Assembly (NCBI GenBank): GCA_024710165.1
Contig: JANJVG010000030.1
Coordinates: 1 to 39,957, forward strand
Length of the DNA stretch: 39,957 bases
From: Burkholderiaceae bacterium
Lineage (GTDB): Bacteria; Pseudomonadota; Gammaproteobacteria; Burkholderiales; Burkholderiaceae_C
Direction of reading: 5' to 3'
Both the position numbers and the translations under genes were made by a program. Position 1 is the first letter of the stretch. Every line of letters starts with the position of its first letter. The notes beneath the pieces were generated by a model that had not been told where the DNA came from, searched no databases, and saw only the letters and a program-made list of their open reading frames with translations. Of the stretch, positions 18,908 through 27,640 are shown one piece after another.

Positions 18908-19022
18908 GGCAGTTCTCCGCGTTGAAATCGCCTGCGCACGCTGCGCGTGCCAAGCAATTTGTTGAAACGGCCGCTGCGCAGCCGTTTTCACCACGATTGG
19001 CGATCAGGATCTTTTTAAACAT
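18900..19022 (-). pseudogene. Orphan 5' fragment of a biotin carboxylase gene in front of liuD
   Basis: The frame starts at ATG 19022, directly after the TAA of the DUF4126 gene. It encodes MFKKILIANRGE, identical to LiuD residues 1-12, then unrelated residues (NGCAAAVSTNC...). It ends at TAA 18902-18900, out of frame across the liuD start: 40 codons in all. The shared 36 bases differ from liuD at four positions, all third-codon and silent. The rest contains two hairpins (GCACGC-TGC-GCGTGC, and GAAACGGC with GCCGTTTTC). It looks like a recombination scar from a paralogous biotin carboxylase, or a partial duplication. It might also be translated as a short coupling frame between its neighbours. 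Confidence 0.65.
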
Positions 19023-19742
19023 TTAGGCCACTCCAGGAGAACCAGAAAAGAAACGGGACACGCGGCCGAGCACCGCACGCAGGAACGAAAACAGCAGCAC
19101 CAGCAACAGTGCCGACACGATGAGCATGAGCACCAGCGCCACACCGAACCACAGCGGGTGCTGCGTGGCGAGCCAGACCACGGCCACCACCAGGCCGTCT
19201 TCCAGGAAGGACAGCCCCCAGTTGGAAAACGGCTCGGGCGAGGTGTTGACCGCCGCGCGCGTGGTCATCTTGGTGGCCAGCGCCGTGGCCGAGAGCGAGC
19301 CACCCAGCAGCCCGGCGGCCACGGCCATGGTGGCGTTGTCGGCACCGAACACGCCAGCCGCCAGCAGGGCCCCGGCGGGCACCCGGATGACGGTGTGCAG
19401 GGCGTCCCAGGCGCTGTCGAGCCAGGGCACCTTGTCGGCAAAAAATTCGACCAGCAGCATGAAGCCGCTGACCATCAGCACCGCAGGGTTCTGCAACACC
19501 TGCAGCCCGGACGGCAAGGCCAGCCAGCCCGCCGCGCCCATGCCGCCCACCAGAAACACCACGGCATAGAGCCGGAAACCACTGGCCCAGCCCAGCGCCG
19601 CCGCCAGCGCCAACAGGCCCGGCATATCCAGCTGCGCCGTGGCACGCGCCGCACCCTCGGCCACGCTGCGCGCCGTGCCCGCGTCCACATGCAGCCCCAC
19701 GGTGTGGAGCCACTGGACGAAGGCGAGCCAGAGTTGGTCCAT
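19023..19742 (-). CDS. DUF4126 membrane protein
   Basis: 239 residues with about five to six hydrophobic segments. Recognisable DUF4126 features are LGWASGFRLYAVVFLVG, FFADKVPWLDSAWDALHTVIRVPAGALLA and the small-residue-rich GADNATMAVAAGLLGGSLSATALATKMTTRAAVNTSPEP. The family has no established function. It is embedded in the liu operon, 26 bases after liuC. Its TAA stop is followed without a gap by the ATG of the orphan biotin carboxylase fragment (TAAATG). It could be a transporter or a membrane accessory; the sequence does not decide. Confidence 0.82.
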   Translation of the reverse strand: MDQLWLAFVQWLHTVGLHVDAGTARSVAEGAARATAQLDMPGLLALAAALGWASGFRLYAVVFLVGGMGAAGWLALPSGLQVLQNPAVLMVSGFMLLVEFFADKVPWLDSAWDALHTVIRVPAGALLAAGVFGADNATMAVAAGLLGGSLSATALATKMTTRAAVNTSPEPFSNWGLSFLEDGLVVAVVWLATQHPLWFGVALVLMLIVSALLLVLLFSFLRAVLGRVSRFFSGSPGVA

Positions 19743-19768
19743 GGTGGTTCAGGTGCATCGGTGCGTGC

Positions 19769-20554
19769 TCAGGCCAGCAACCACGCGGGTTTGCGCTTTT
19801 GCAGGAACGACTGCACGCCTTCGCGGCCCTCGGCACTGGCACGGATGTCGGCAATGCCCTCGACCGTGGCAGCGATGAGCTGCGCATTGATCTCGCGCTC
19901 GGCCACGTCCATCACCAGCTTCTTGCAGGCACGCACGGCGTTGGGGCTGGCGCTGACAAGGGCTTTGACGAGCTCATCGACCTTGGCGTCCAGTGTGTCG
20001 GCCGCCACCACGGCATGCACAAAACCGGTGCGCAGGGCCTCGGTCGCGTCAAAGCGCTCGGCCGTGAGGAAGTAGCGGTGCGCGGCGCGCGCGCCCATGG
20101 CGCGGATCACGTAGGGGCTGATGGTGGCCGGGATCAGGCCGAGCTTGACCTCGCTGAGGCAAAAGCCCGCCGTGTCCACTGCCACGGCCATATCACAGGC
20201 GGCCACCAGGCCCATGCCGCCCGCGTACACGTCTCCCTGCACGCGGGCGATGGTTGGCTGGGGGCATTCGTAGATCACGCGCAGCATCTCGGCCAGCTTG
20301 CCCGCATCCTGGATGTTTTCATCGCGCGTGTAGTCGGCCATGCGGCGCATCCAGTGGAGGTTGGCACCGGCGCAGAAGGCCGGGCCCTCGGCGGCCAGCA
20401 CCACGGCACGCACATCCGCACGCGCACCCACGTCAAGAAAGGCGGCGGTGATCTCGGCAATGACTTCGTCGCTGAAGGCGTTGCGCACCTCGGGCTGGGT
20501 GAGGGTGATGCGCGCTACGGCGCCGGACTGGGTGATGGAAAGGTTGGAACTCAT
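19769..20554 (-). CDS. liuC: Methylglutaconyl-CoA hydratase (enoyl-CoA hydratase family)
   Basis: 261 residues of the crotonase fold. AFCAGANLHWMRRMADY gives the first oxyanion-hole region. VQGDVYAGGMGLVAACDMAVA gives the second, and SEVKLGLIPATISPYVIRAMG carries the catalytic glutamate zone. The HWM sequence after GAN and the position among liu genes point to hydration of 3-methylglutaconyl-CoA to HMG-CoA rather than a general enoyl-CoA hydratase. I see no strong ribosome site before ATG 20554. The gene follows vapC by 26 bases, so its translation may depend on upstream genes. Confidence 0.9.
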   Translation of the reverse strand: MSSNLSITQSGAVARITLTQPEVRNAFSDEVIAEITAAFLDVGARADVRAVVLAAEGPAFCAGANLHWMRRMADYTRDENIQDAGKLAEMLRVIYECPQPTIARVQGDVYAGGMGLVAACDMAVAVDTAGFCLSEVKLGLIPATISPYVIRAMGARAAHRYFLTAERFDATEALRTGFVHAVVAADTLDAKVDELVKALVSASPNAVRACKKLVMDVAEREINAQLIAATVEGIADIRASAEGREGVQSFLQKRKPAWLLA

Positions 20555-20580
20555 GGCGGTGCGATGACAAAGATGGTGGT

Positions 20581-20982
20581 TCAGTGGCCCCAGACGCGCA
20601 GGCCGCGGTGTGCGGCCAGCGCGTCGTAATCACGGTCGCTGTGCAGCAACAGGTAGTCGTTTTCGATGCAGAAGGCAGCCACCATCACGTCGATGCTGCT
20701 GCGCACGGTTGTGCCCCGCGCGCGCAGTTGGCGATAGTGTTCAGTGGCGGCCAGCGCCAGTTTTTCGCCGCCACAGGGCTCGATGCACAGCGTCTGCAGC
20801 AGCAGACGCGCCTGGCGCAGGGCGCGTTCTTCGCGAAAGCCGCGCAGCACTTCGTAGAGCACCAGGTCGGGCACGACCAGCCGGGTGTGGCCGTCATCCA
20901 GCAGGCGGCGCAGTTCGTGGCGCGCCACGGAGTCGCGGGCGTTGAAAAAATCAATCCAGACGCTGGAATCAACGACGAGCAC
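20581..20982 (-). CDS. vapC: VapC-type PIN-domain ribonuclease toxin
   Basis: 133 residues from GTG 20982 (coding VLVVDSSVWIDFF). Acidic residues of the PIN active site are all present: Asp in VVDSSVW, Glu in VLYEVLRGF, Asp in SSIDVMVAAF, and Asp in LHSDRDYDALA. PIN toxins cut RNA, often tRNA or rRNA. The start overlaps the end of vapB by 14 bases, the usual coupled layout. The gene lies between liuB and liuC on the same strand. The longer frame to 21093 runs through vapB out of frame and is not toxin-like. Confidence 0.9.
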   Translation of the reverse strand: MLVVDSSVWIDFFNARDSVARHELRRLLDDGHTRLVVPDLVLYEVLRGFREERALRQARLLLQTLCIEPCGGEKLALAATEHYRQLRARGTTVRSSIDVMVAAFCIENDYLLLHSDRDYDALAAHRGLRVWGH

Positions 20983-21259
20983 GGCCTGCCGCCTTTGTTT
21001 CTTTTCCTGTCGCACGGAACTCGGGGTGCGGCTCCTGCACCGCCGGCGGCTCGGGCGCCTCCTGCTGGGCCTGGGTCCAGTCGATGGACTCATCGCCTTC
21101 CCATGTCAGCTTGCCTTCCCACTTGAGGATCTCGCGGTACGCCGCCTGCCGCGCCAGCAGGCGCAGCCCGGCCTCCACCGTTTCCTTTTTGGTGGTGAAA
21201 GGACCCGCGTGCATGGCCTTGGCCAGCAACTCGTCGTCAATATCGATGTTGGTGCGCAT
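20969..21259 (-). CDS. vapB: VapB-type antitoxin
   Basis: 96 residues from ATG 21259 (MRTNIDIDDELLAKAM); an ATG at 21280 would add seven. The N-terminal ribbon-helix-helix pattern RTNIDIDDELL ... TKKETVEAGLRLLARQ is the DNA-binding half of VapB proteins of the DUF2191-like class. The tail is acidic then Pro- and Lys/Arg-rich and should bind VapC. It is somewhat longer than typical VapB proteins (65-90 residues). It begins 39 bases after liuB ends. Confidence 0.88.
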   Translation of the reverse strand: MRTNIDIDDELLAKAMHAGPFTTKKETVEAGLRLLARQAAYREILKWEGKLTWEGDESIDWTQAQQEAPEPPAVQEPHPEFRATGKETKAAGRARR

Positions 21260-21261
21260 GG

Positions 21262-21289
21262 TGTGTATAAAGATTGCCATAAATACACA
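21262..21289. promoter_or_regulatory. Candidate VapB operator
   Basis: TGTGTAT and ATACACA form a perfect inverted repeat with a 14-base spacer, in the gap between liuB and vapB. Ribbon-helix-helix antitoxins bind such repeats to repress their own operon. The site ends two bases before ATG 21259, so a transcript starting here would have little or no leader unless the ATG at 21280 is not used. Confidence 0.6.
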
Positions 21290-21298
21290 TCGTACGCC

Positions 21299-22906
21299 TC
21301 ACATGCGGAAAAGGCCAAACTTGGTGTCTTCGATCGGCGCATTGCGCGTGGCTGCCAGGCCCAGCGCCAGCACGCGGCGCGTGTCGGCCGGGTCGATCAC
21401 GCCGTCGTCCCACAGGCGGGCGGTGGCGTAGTAGGGGTGGCCCTGGTCTTCATACTGGCGGCGGATGGGGGCCTTGAAGGCTTCTTCTTCCTCCATGCTC
21501 CACTGGCCACCCTTGGCCTCGATGCCGTCACGCTTGACGGTGGCCAGCACCCCGGCGGCCTGGTCGCCGCCCATCACGCTGATGCGCGCGTTCGGCCACA
21601 TCCACAGGAAGCGGGGCGAGTACGCCCGGCCGCACATGCCGTAGTTGCCCGCGCCAAAGCTGCCACCGATGATGATGGTGAACTTGGGCACACTGGCCGT
21701 GGCCACGGCCGTGACCATCTTGGCGCCGTTGCGCGCGATGCCTTCGTTTTCGTACTTGCGGCCCACCATGAAGCCGGTGATGTTCTGCAGGAATACCAGC
21801 GGAATCTTGCGCTGGCAGCACAGCTCGATGAAGTGCGCGCCCTTGAGTGCCGATTCGCTGAACAAAATACCGTTGTTGGCGATGATGCCGACCTGCATGC
21901 CCTCAATGCGCGCAAAGCCCGTGACCAGCGTGGTGCCGTAGCGCGCCTTGAATTCGTCGAACTCGCTGCCATCGACGATGCGGGCAATGATTTCGCGCAC
22001 ATCAAAGGGTTTGCGCGTGTCCACAGGAATCACGCCGTACAGCTCTTCTGCTGCAAATTGAGGAGCTGCCGGCGCATGATCGGCGGGCGCTGGAGCCTTG
22101 TTTTTATTCAAATTCTTGATCGCCATGCGCGCCAGCTTGAGGGCGTGCAGGTCGTTCTGCGCCAGGTGGTCGGCCACGCCCGACAGGCGCGTGTGCACGT
22201 CGCCGCCGCCCAGATCCTCGGCGCTCACCACCTCGCCGGTGGCCGCCTTCACCAGTGGTGGGCCACCCAGGAAGATGGTGCCCTGGTTCTTGACGATGAT
22301 GGATTCGTCGCTCATCGCGGGCACGTAGGCGCCGCCTGCCGTGCAACTGCCCATGACCACCGCGATCTGCGAGATGCCCATGGCGCTCATGGTGGCCTGG
22401 TTGAAGAAAATGCGGCCGAAGTGGTCGCGGTCGGGAAACACCTCGTCCTGGTTGGGCAGGTTCGCGCCGCCCGAGTCCACCAAATAAATACACGGCAGGT
22501 GGTTCTGCTGCGCCACTTCCTGCGCACGCAGGTGCTTCTTGACGGTGAGGGGGTAGTAGGTGCCGCCCTTCACGGTGGCGTCGTTGCACACGATCATGCA
22601 ATCGACACCGCTCACGCGCCCGATGCCGGCGATCAGGCCCGCGCCGGGGGCGTCGTTGTTGTACATGTTCAGCGCGGCCAGCGGCGCCAGCTCCAGAAAG
22701 GGCGTTCCGGGGTCGAGCAGCATCTGCACGCGCTCGCGCGGCAGCAGCTTGCCGCGTGCAGTGTGCTTGGCGCGGGCCGCTTCGCCGCCGCCCTCGAACG
22801 TCTTGGCGATCTGCGCGTTCAGGTCTTCGACCAGCGTGCGCATGGCAGCGGCATTGGCCAGAAAATCGGCCGAGCGGGCGTTGAGTTGGGTCTGCAGAAC
22901 GGGCAT
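21299..22906 (-). CDS. liuB: Methylcrotonyl-CoA carboxylase, beta (carboxyltransferase) subunit
   Basis: 535 residues from ATG 22906 ([20 protein letters not shown]), the usual length for the family. Motifs are [69 protein letters not shown], and in the second half [22 protein letters not shown] and [28 protein letters not shown]. It moves CO2 from biotin on LiuD to 3-methylcrotonyl-CoA. Residues about 264-287 ([20 protein letters not shown]), the linker between the two crotonase-like halves, coincide with dispersed repeat copy C kept in frame. It is the first gene of the operon and is divergent from the AraC regulator. Confidence 0.94.
   Translation of the reverse strand: MPVLQTQLNARSADFLANAAAMRTLVEDLNAQIAKTFEGGGEAARAKHTARGKLLPRERVQMLLDPGTPFLELAPLAALNMYNNDAPGAGLIAGIGRVSGVDCMIVCNDATVKGGTYYPLTVKKHLRAQEVAQQNHLPCIYLVDSGGANLPNQDEVFPDRDHFGRIFFNQATMSAMGISQIAVVMGSCTAGGAYVPAMSDESIIVKNQGTIFLGGPPLVKAATGEVVSAEDLGGGDVHTRLSGVADHLAQNDLHALKLARMAIKNLNKNKAPAPADHAPAAPQFAAEELYGVIPVDTRKPFDVREIIARIVDGSEFDEFKARYGTTLVTGFARIEGMQVGIIANNGILFSESALKGAHFIELCCQRKIPLVFLQNITGFMVGRKYENEGIARNGAKMVTAVATASVPKFTIIIGGSFGAGNYGMCGRAYSPRFLWMWPNARISVMGGDQAAGVLATVKRDGIEAKGGQWSMEEEEAFKAPIRRQYEDQGHPYYATARLWDDGVIDPADTRRVLALGLAATRNAPIEDTKFGLFRM
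22048..22113 (+). repeat. Dispersed ~65-bp repeat, copy C (inside liuB)
   Basis: Plus-strand reading: 20-nt head CTGCTGCAA...GGAGCT, 30-nt core GCCGGCGC...GCTGGAGCC, then TTGTTTTTATTCAAAT. It falls wholly within liuB on the opposite strand, at the interdomain linker. Its length difference is invisible to the frame. Confidence 0.75.
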
Positions 22907-23043
22907 TGTGTCTTTCCGGTGTGCGGGAATGGGGTGCGGCAGCGGGCTGCCACAGGGAACTGGCCCAAGAATACGCGCACCGGCGGTTTCGGGGGTGCCA
23001 GCGTGGTTGCAAATCACGCCAGCTTTGCGGCACACTCCCGTGC
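22907..23043. promoter_or_regulatory. Divergent promoter region of liuB and the AraC regulator
   Basis: 137 bases shared by the two divergent starts. There is an imperfect GC-rich dyad (GGGTGCGGCAGCGGGCTGCC), but I see no clear -10/-35 pair and no LiuR-type palindrome like that at 39304-39319. An AraC operator is expected here but cannot be placed. Confidence 0.4.
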
Positions 23044-24120
23044 GTGACGCCACAACCCCAAGCTCCGCTTCCCGGCACCCTGCTGCCCCCTCTGCCCGCA
23101 GGGCCTGCAGCGACGCCCATGGCGTTTGTCCAGGCCATTGCACAGGCCTGCCGGCAAGCCGGCCTGCCGCCCGAAAACCTGCTCCAGCAGGCACAAATTG
23201 CGCCACAGGAACTGGAAAACCCTGCCGCGCATGTCACCGCCTGGCAGTTCGAGCGGCTTTCGGGCCTGGCCATGCAGGCGCTGGATGACGAGGCACTGGG
23301 CTGGTTCAGCCGCCGCCTGCCCTGGGGCAGCTACGGCATGCTGGCGCGCGCCTCCATCAGCTCGCCCACGCTGGGCGTGGCTTTGCAGCGCTGGTGCCGC
23401 CACCACGGCCTGCTGCAGGACGACATCTCGCTGCACCTGGACAGCGAGGGTGCCACCGCCACGCTTTCGCTCACCACGCACCGCGACCTCGGGCCTTTCC
23501 GCGAGTTCTGCCCGGTCTCGGTGCTGCGCAACGCGCACGGCCTGGCCTGCTGGTTCATCGACTCGCGCATTCCGCTGCAGGGGGCGCAATTTCCGTTTGC
23601 CCGGCCCGCCCACCACGAGGCCTATGGTGTGCTGTTTCCGGGGCCCACCCGGTTCGGGACGGGGCCCGCGGCCATCCGCTTCGATGCCCGCTACCTGCAG
23701 CTGCCCCTGCAGCGCGACGAAGCCGCCCTGCGCCTGATGCTGCAGCGCGCCCTGCCCCTGACGGTGCTGCAGTACCGGCGCGACCGGCTGCTGGTGCAAC
23801 GCGTGCGCCATACGCTGGCGGCCGACCCGGCCGCCGCCCACAGTGCCGAGGCCCTGGCCCAGCGCCTGCACCTGTCGCCGCGCACGCTGCACCGCCAGCT
23901 GAAGGAGGAAGGCGCCTCCTTGCAGGGCCTCAAGGACGAGGTGCGGCGCGAACGCGCCATTGCCCTGCTGCACCGCACCGAGCGGCCGATCAAGCAGGTG
24001 GCGCATGAGGCGGGGTTCACCAACGACAAAAGCTTCATCCGGGCCTTCCGGGGGTGGACCGGGCTCTCGCCCGCCGAGTTCCGCCGCCAGGGCAAGACTG
24101 CAGGAAAACTATTGATTTGA
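23044..24120 (+). CDS. AraC-family transcriptional regulator, divergent from liuB
   Basis: 358 residues from GTG 23044; ATG 23119 ([15 protein letters not shown]) gives 333. The first ~200 residues match the AraC-binding-like N-terminal domain (PF12625 type): [23 protein letters not shown]-like [19 protein letters not shown] and FPGPTRFG. The C-terminal ~85 residues form the double helix-turn-helix ([23 protein letters not shown], then [29 protein letters not shown]). Its place directly opposite liuB suggests it controls the liu operon, probably with an acyl-CoA or acid ligand. This is inference. The last codons and the TGA stop lie inside repeat copy D. Confidence 0.88.
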   Translation: MTPQPQAPLPGTLLPPLPAGPAATPMAFVQAIAQACRQAGLPPENLLQQAQIAPQELENPAAHVTAWQFERLSGLAMQALDDEALGWFSRRLPWGSYGMLARASISSPTLGVALQRWCRHHGLLQDDISLHLDSEGATATLSLTTHRDLGPFREFCPVSVLRNAHGLACWFIDSRIPLQGAQFPFARPAHHEAYGVLFPGPTRFGTGPAAIRFDARYLQLPLQRDEAALRLMLQRALPLTVLQYRRDRLLVQRVRHTLAADPAAAHSAEALAQRLHLSPRTLHRQLKEEGASLQGLKDEVRRERAIALLHRTERPIKQVAHEAGFTNDKSFIRAFRGWTGLSPAEFRRQGKTAGKLLI

Positions 24121-24172
24121 TAGCTGCCAGCGCTTTATTTATAAAGGCTGGATGCCAATTTGGCTACCAAAA
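24106..24172 (+). repeat. Dispersed ~65-bp repeat, copy D (supplies stop of AraC gene)
   Basis: Head AAACTATTG...GATAGCT at 24106-24125, then a 31-nt core holding the best hairpin of the six copies (CCAGC-G-CTTTAT with ATAAAG-GCTGG), then AATTTGGCTACCAAAA. The TGA at 24118-24120 that ends the AraC gene is inside the head. Confidence 0.8.
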
Positions 24173-24280
24173 TCATATCCACACCGTACTGCAGGGCAAG
24201 GCACTGCATGAACGAAATTCCGATTCACCCTACACTGCCTGAACATCCGCCCACCACCCCAGCGACTACCGAGCTTGGCC

Positions 24281-27200
24281 ATGAAAGCCCCCCTGCGCGC
24301 CCATCTGCTGTTGCTGGTAGTGGCACTGGTCATCCCGCTGGCCGGGTTGGTGGGCCTGGGCGCATGGCGTGACGCAACCGAGGCCGTGGCCCAGGCCCAG
24401 GCCCAGGCGGTGCATCGCCCCCTGGCCACCGTGGTGGCCACTGATGTAGCCCGCAAGCTGGCCACACTGCGCAATACCCTGGTGCGGGTTTCACAGCGCC
24501 CCCAGGTGCAGGCCATGAACCCCGGCGCCTGCACCAGCCTGCTGGAAGAGCTGCAGGGCCTGAGCCGGTCGTTCCACCAGATTGTGCTCACCAGCCCCGA
24601 AGGCCAGGTCGTGTGCGCGGCTCCAGCGACCCCCGCCCCGGCCTCGGTCACCGGGGCCCCCTGGTTTGTAGCCATGCGCCAGCAACCGGGCTACCAGGTG
24701 GGCAAGGTGCAGATGGCTGGCAACCCGGCACCCTGGCTGCCCCAGCTCGGCATGGTGGTGCAGGATGGCGACGGCGGACCGCGCGGTTTCTTGTGGTTCC
24801 GGCTCAACCTGAACGTCTTTGACCCCGGTCTGGACGCCGACAAGCTGCCCGAGAACAGCATTTTTGGTGTGTTTGATGACGACGGCACGCTGCTGTGGCG
24901 CAACGTGGACCGCGAAAACGCCATCGGCACCCAGCCCGACTGGGACGCCGCGCGCAAGATGGCGCGCGAAGCCGGGGAGTTCGAGGCGCCCGGCCTGGAC
25001 GGGGTGATGCGCTTCTACACCGGGGTGCGTATTCCCGAGACCGGCTGGGTGGCCTATTTTGGCCAGCCCAGCGCCGCAGCCTACGAACACGCCCGCGCGC
25101 GTGCCATGGGCAGCGCTGCGGCCGGGGTAGCCATCATCTTTCTGCTGGGGTGGTTTGCCCTGATGCTGGCACGGCGCATCGAACGGCCCATCCAATCGAT
25201 GGCCCAGACGGTGCAGCGCCTGAGCGCAGGGGACCGCAACGCCCGCGGCGTGCCGTCGGGCCCGGCCGAGCTGCAACGCCTGGTGCGCCACTTCAACCGC
25301 CTGCTGGACCAGCAGGTCGAGAGCGAAGCCACCTTGCAGGCCCAGCACCAGGCGCTGCAGGAGGCCAAGGAGCGTGTCGACCTGGCCATGCAGATTGCCC
25401 AGATGGGCATGTGGACCTGGGATCTGCGCACCGGTCTGCTGCACTGCGACGCCCGGCTGGCGCAGATTTTCGGCTTTGAACCCGAGGCGCTGCGCGCCAC
25501 CCCGATCCGGCAGTGGCGCGAGCGCACCCAGCCCGAAGACCTGGCCGTGCTGGACGAGCGCCTGCGAGCCTGCCTCAAGGGCGACGTGCCGCAGTTCGAG
25601 CTAGACCAGCGCATCCGCCACCGGCAGGGCCAGTGGATCTGGGGCCAATGGCGCGGGCGGGTCACCGAGCGCGGCCCCGATGGCCGTGCCACCCGGCTGA
25701 TGGGCTCCTTCATCGACGTGAGCGAGCGCATGAAAGAACGCGAACAGCTGCAACTGGCCGCCAGCGTGTTCACCCATGCGCGCGAGGGCATCACCATCAC
25801 CGACACCCACGGCACCATCATCGACGTGAACGACACCTTCACGCGCATCACCGGCTACACACGCGAGGAGGCCGTGGGCAACAACCCGCGCATGCTGCGC
25901 TCCGGGCGCCAGGGGCCGGAGTTCTATGCAGCCATGTGGCAAAGCCTGCGCAGCCGGGGCTACTGGAGCGGCGAGCTCTGGAACCAGCGCAAGAACGGCG
26001 AGCTGTTTGCCGAAATCATCACCATCAGCGCGGTGCTCGACGCCAAGGGCGAGCACCGGCACTACGTCGCCCTGTTCACCGACATCACGGCGCTCAAGGA
26101 ACACGAGCGCAAACTCGAACATGTGGCGCACTACGACGCCCTGACCGGCCTGCCCAACCGCGTGCTGCTGTCCGACCGGCTGCAGCAGTCCATGCTGCGC
26201 TGCCAGCGCAAGGGCCTGTCGCTGGCGGTGGCGTTCCTGGACCTGGACGGATTCAAGGCCATCAACGACCGCCACGGCCACGACGTGGGCGACCAGCTGC
26301 TGGTGGCGCAGGCACAGCGGCTCAGGGCCGCGCTGCGCGAAGGCGACACGCTCTCGCGCATCGGGGGCGACGAATTCGTGGCCGTGCTCGTCGATCTGGA
26401 ACAGCCCCAGGACTGCGAACCCGTCCTCCTGCGCATGCTGCAGGCGGCTGCCGAGCCGGTGCGGCTGGACGAGCACCTGCTGCAGGTTTCGGCCAGCATC
26501 GGCGTCACCCTCTACCCCGACGACGGTGTCGAGCCCGACCTGCTGCTGCGCCACGCCGATCAGGCCATGTACCAGGCCAAGCAGGCCGGCAAAAACCGCT
26601 TTCACCTGTTTGACGTGGCACACGACCAGGCCTTGATCACCCAGCGCGAAGAGGTGGCGCGCATCCGCCAGGGGCTGCAGGACGGCGAATTTGTGCTGCA
26701 CTACCAGCCCAAGGTCAATATGCGCACCGGCGCGGTCATTGGCGCCGAGGCGCTGATCCGCTGGCAGCACCCTGAACGCGGTCTGCTGCCACCCTCGGCC
26801 TTCCTGCCGGCGCTGGAGAACCACCCCATTGGTGTCGATCTGGGCGAGTGGGTGATTGCCAGCGCACTGCGCCAGATGGCCGACTGGAAAGCGCAGGGCC
26901 TGGAATTGCCCGTGAGCGTGAACATCGACGCCATGCAGCTGCAAAAAGAAGGCTTCAGCCAGCGCCTGGCCGAGCTGCTGGCCCAGCAAGCGCAGGTGCC
27001 GCCACGCTGGCTCTGCCTGGAAATTCTGGAGACCAACGCACTGGAAGACGTGGCACTGGTGTCCGACATCATGCGCCGCTGCCAGGCCCTGGGTGTGCGC
27101 TTTGCGCTGGACGACTTCGGCACCGGCTACTCCTCGCTCACCTACCTCAAGCGCCTGGGCGCCGAGGAAATCAAGATCGACCAGAGCTTTGTGCGCGACA

Positions 27201-27448
27201 TGCTGATGGACCCGGACGACCTGGCCATTGTGCAGGGCGTGATCGGGCTGGCGCAGGCCTTCCACCGCAGCGTGATCGCCGAAGGCGTGGAAACCGTGGA
27301 ACACGGCGCCCGCCTGCTGCCCCTGGGCTGCCACCTGGCCCAGGGCTACGGCATTGCACGGCCCATGCCCGCGGCCCAGGTCCAGGCCTGGGTGGAACAC
27401 TGGAAGCCTGATGCCAGCTGGCAACAAACCGGGCCTACGGTGGCATGA
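24281..27448 (+). CDS. Membrane PAS-GGDEF-EAL cyclic-di-GMP signalling protein
   Basis: 1055 residues from ATG 24281. Two membrane helices (about 5-27 and 272-294) enclose a periplasmic dCache-like sensor. Then come a HAMP-like segment (RRIERPIQSMAQTVQRLSAGD), two PAS domains (the second with REGITITDTHGTIIDVNDTFTRITGYTREE), GGDEF and EAL domains. GGDEF is intact at residues 695-699 with I-site REGD before it. EAL is at 823-825, and the phosphodiesterase set is present: DDFGTGYSSLTYLK, KIDQSFV, AEGVET. Both synthesis and breakdown of cyclic-di-GMP are therefore possible; which dominates cannot be read from sequence. The chemotaxis receptor gene follows on the same strand. Confidence 0.92.
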   Translation: MKAPLRAHLLLLVVALVIPLAGLVGLGAWRDATEAVAQAQAQAVHRPLATVVATDVARKLATLRNTLVRVSQRPQVQAMNPGACTSLLEELQGLSRSFHQIVLTSPEGQVVCAAPATPAPASVTGAPWFVAMRQQPGYQVGKVQMAGNPAPWLPQLGMVVQDGDGGPRGFLWFRLNLNVFDPGLDADKLPENSIFGVFDDDGTLLWRNVDRENAIGTQPDWDAARKMAREAGEFEAPGLDGVMRFYTGVRIPETGWVAYFGQPSAAAYEHARARAMGSAAAGVAIIFLLGWFALMLARRIERPIQSMAQTVQRLSAGDRNARGVPSGPAELQRLVRHFNRLLDQQVESEATLQAQHQALQEAKERVDLAMQIAQMGMWTWDLRTGLLHCDARLAQIFGFEPEALRATPIRQWRERTQPEDLAVLDERLRACLKGDVPQFELDQRIRHRQGQWIWGQWRGRVTERGPDGRATRLMGSFIDVSERMKEREQLQLAASVFTHAREGITITDTHGTIIDVNDTFTRITGYTREEAVGNNPRMLRSGRQGPEFYAAMWQSLRSRGYWSGELWNQRKNGELFAEIITISAVLDAKGEHRHYVALFTDITALKEHERKLEHVAHYDALTGLPNRVLLSDRLQQSMLRCQRKGLSLAVAFLDLDGFKAINDRHGHDVGDQLLVAQAQRLRAALREGDTLSRIGGDEFVAVLVDLEQPQDCEPVLLRMLQAAAEPVRLDEHLLQVSASIGVTLYPDDGVEPDLLLRHADQAMYQAKQAGKNRFHLFDVAHDQALITQREEVARIRQGLQDGEFVLHYQPKVNMRTGAVIGAEALIRWQHPERGLLPPSAFLPALENHPIGVDLGEWVIASALRQMADWKAQGLELPVSVNIDAMQLQKEGFSQRLAELLAQQAQVPPRWLCLEILETNALEDVALVSDIMRRCQALGVRFALDDFGTGYSSLTYLKRLGAEEIKIDQSFVRDMLMDPDDLAIVQGVIGLAQAFHRSVIAEGVETVEHGARLLPLGCHLAQGYGIARPMPAAQVQAWVEHWKPDASWQQTGPTVA

Positions 27449-27640
27449 TATGGCCCTCATGTCACCCATGTGACATTAAGGGAAAACCCTTGAATCGTAA
27501 TATTTGCTTACATCGACGCTCCTGCACATCACCGACTGGATCAGGCTTCGACGTGTTTCAAAGAGCCCATGCAAGCCACCCCTTCCGGGCCTTGCCGGTC
27601 ATCCCCCCTGCCCTCGCGGGTGTCTGTTTGGAGTAACGCC
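27449..27640. promoter_or_regulatory. Leader of the chemotaxis receptor with an 18-bp inverted repeat
   Basis: ATGTCAC-CCAT-GTGACAT at 27459-27476 is a perfect inverted repeat, starting about 10 bases after the stop of the cyclic-di-GMP gene. A small hairpin AAGGG-AAAA-CCCTT follows at 27478-27491. Neither has a T-run, so an operator is as likely as a weak terminator. No clear sigma28 promoter is seen. Confidence 0.4.

Noticed and set aside
22907-23043. A second LiuR site in front of liuB
   Set aside because: No palindrome resembling ACGTTTACGTAAACGT is present there; the divergent AraC regulator is the better candidate.
25601-27469. 622-codon minus-strand frame opposite the GGDEF-EAL gene
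   Set aside because: The plus strand encodes intact PAS, GGDEF and EAL motifs across the same bases.
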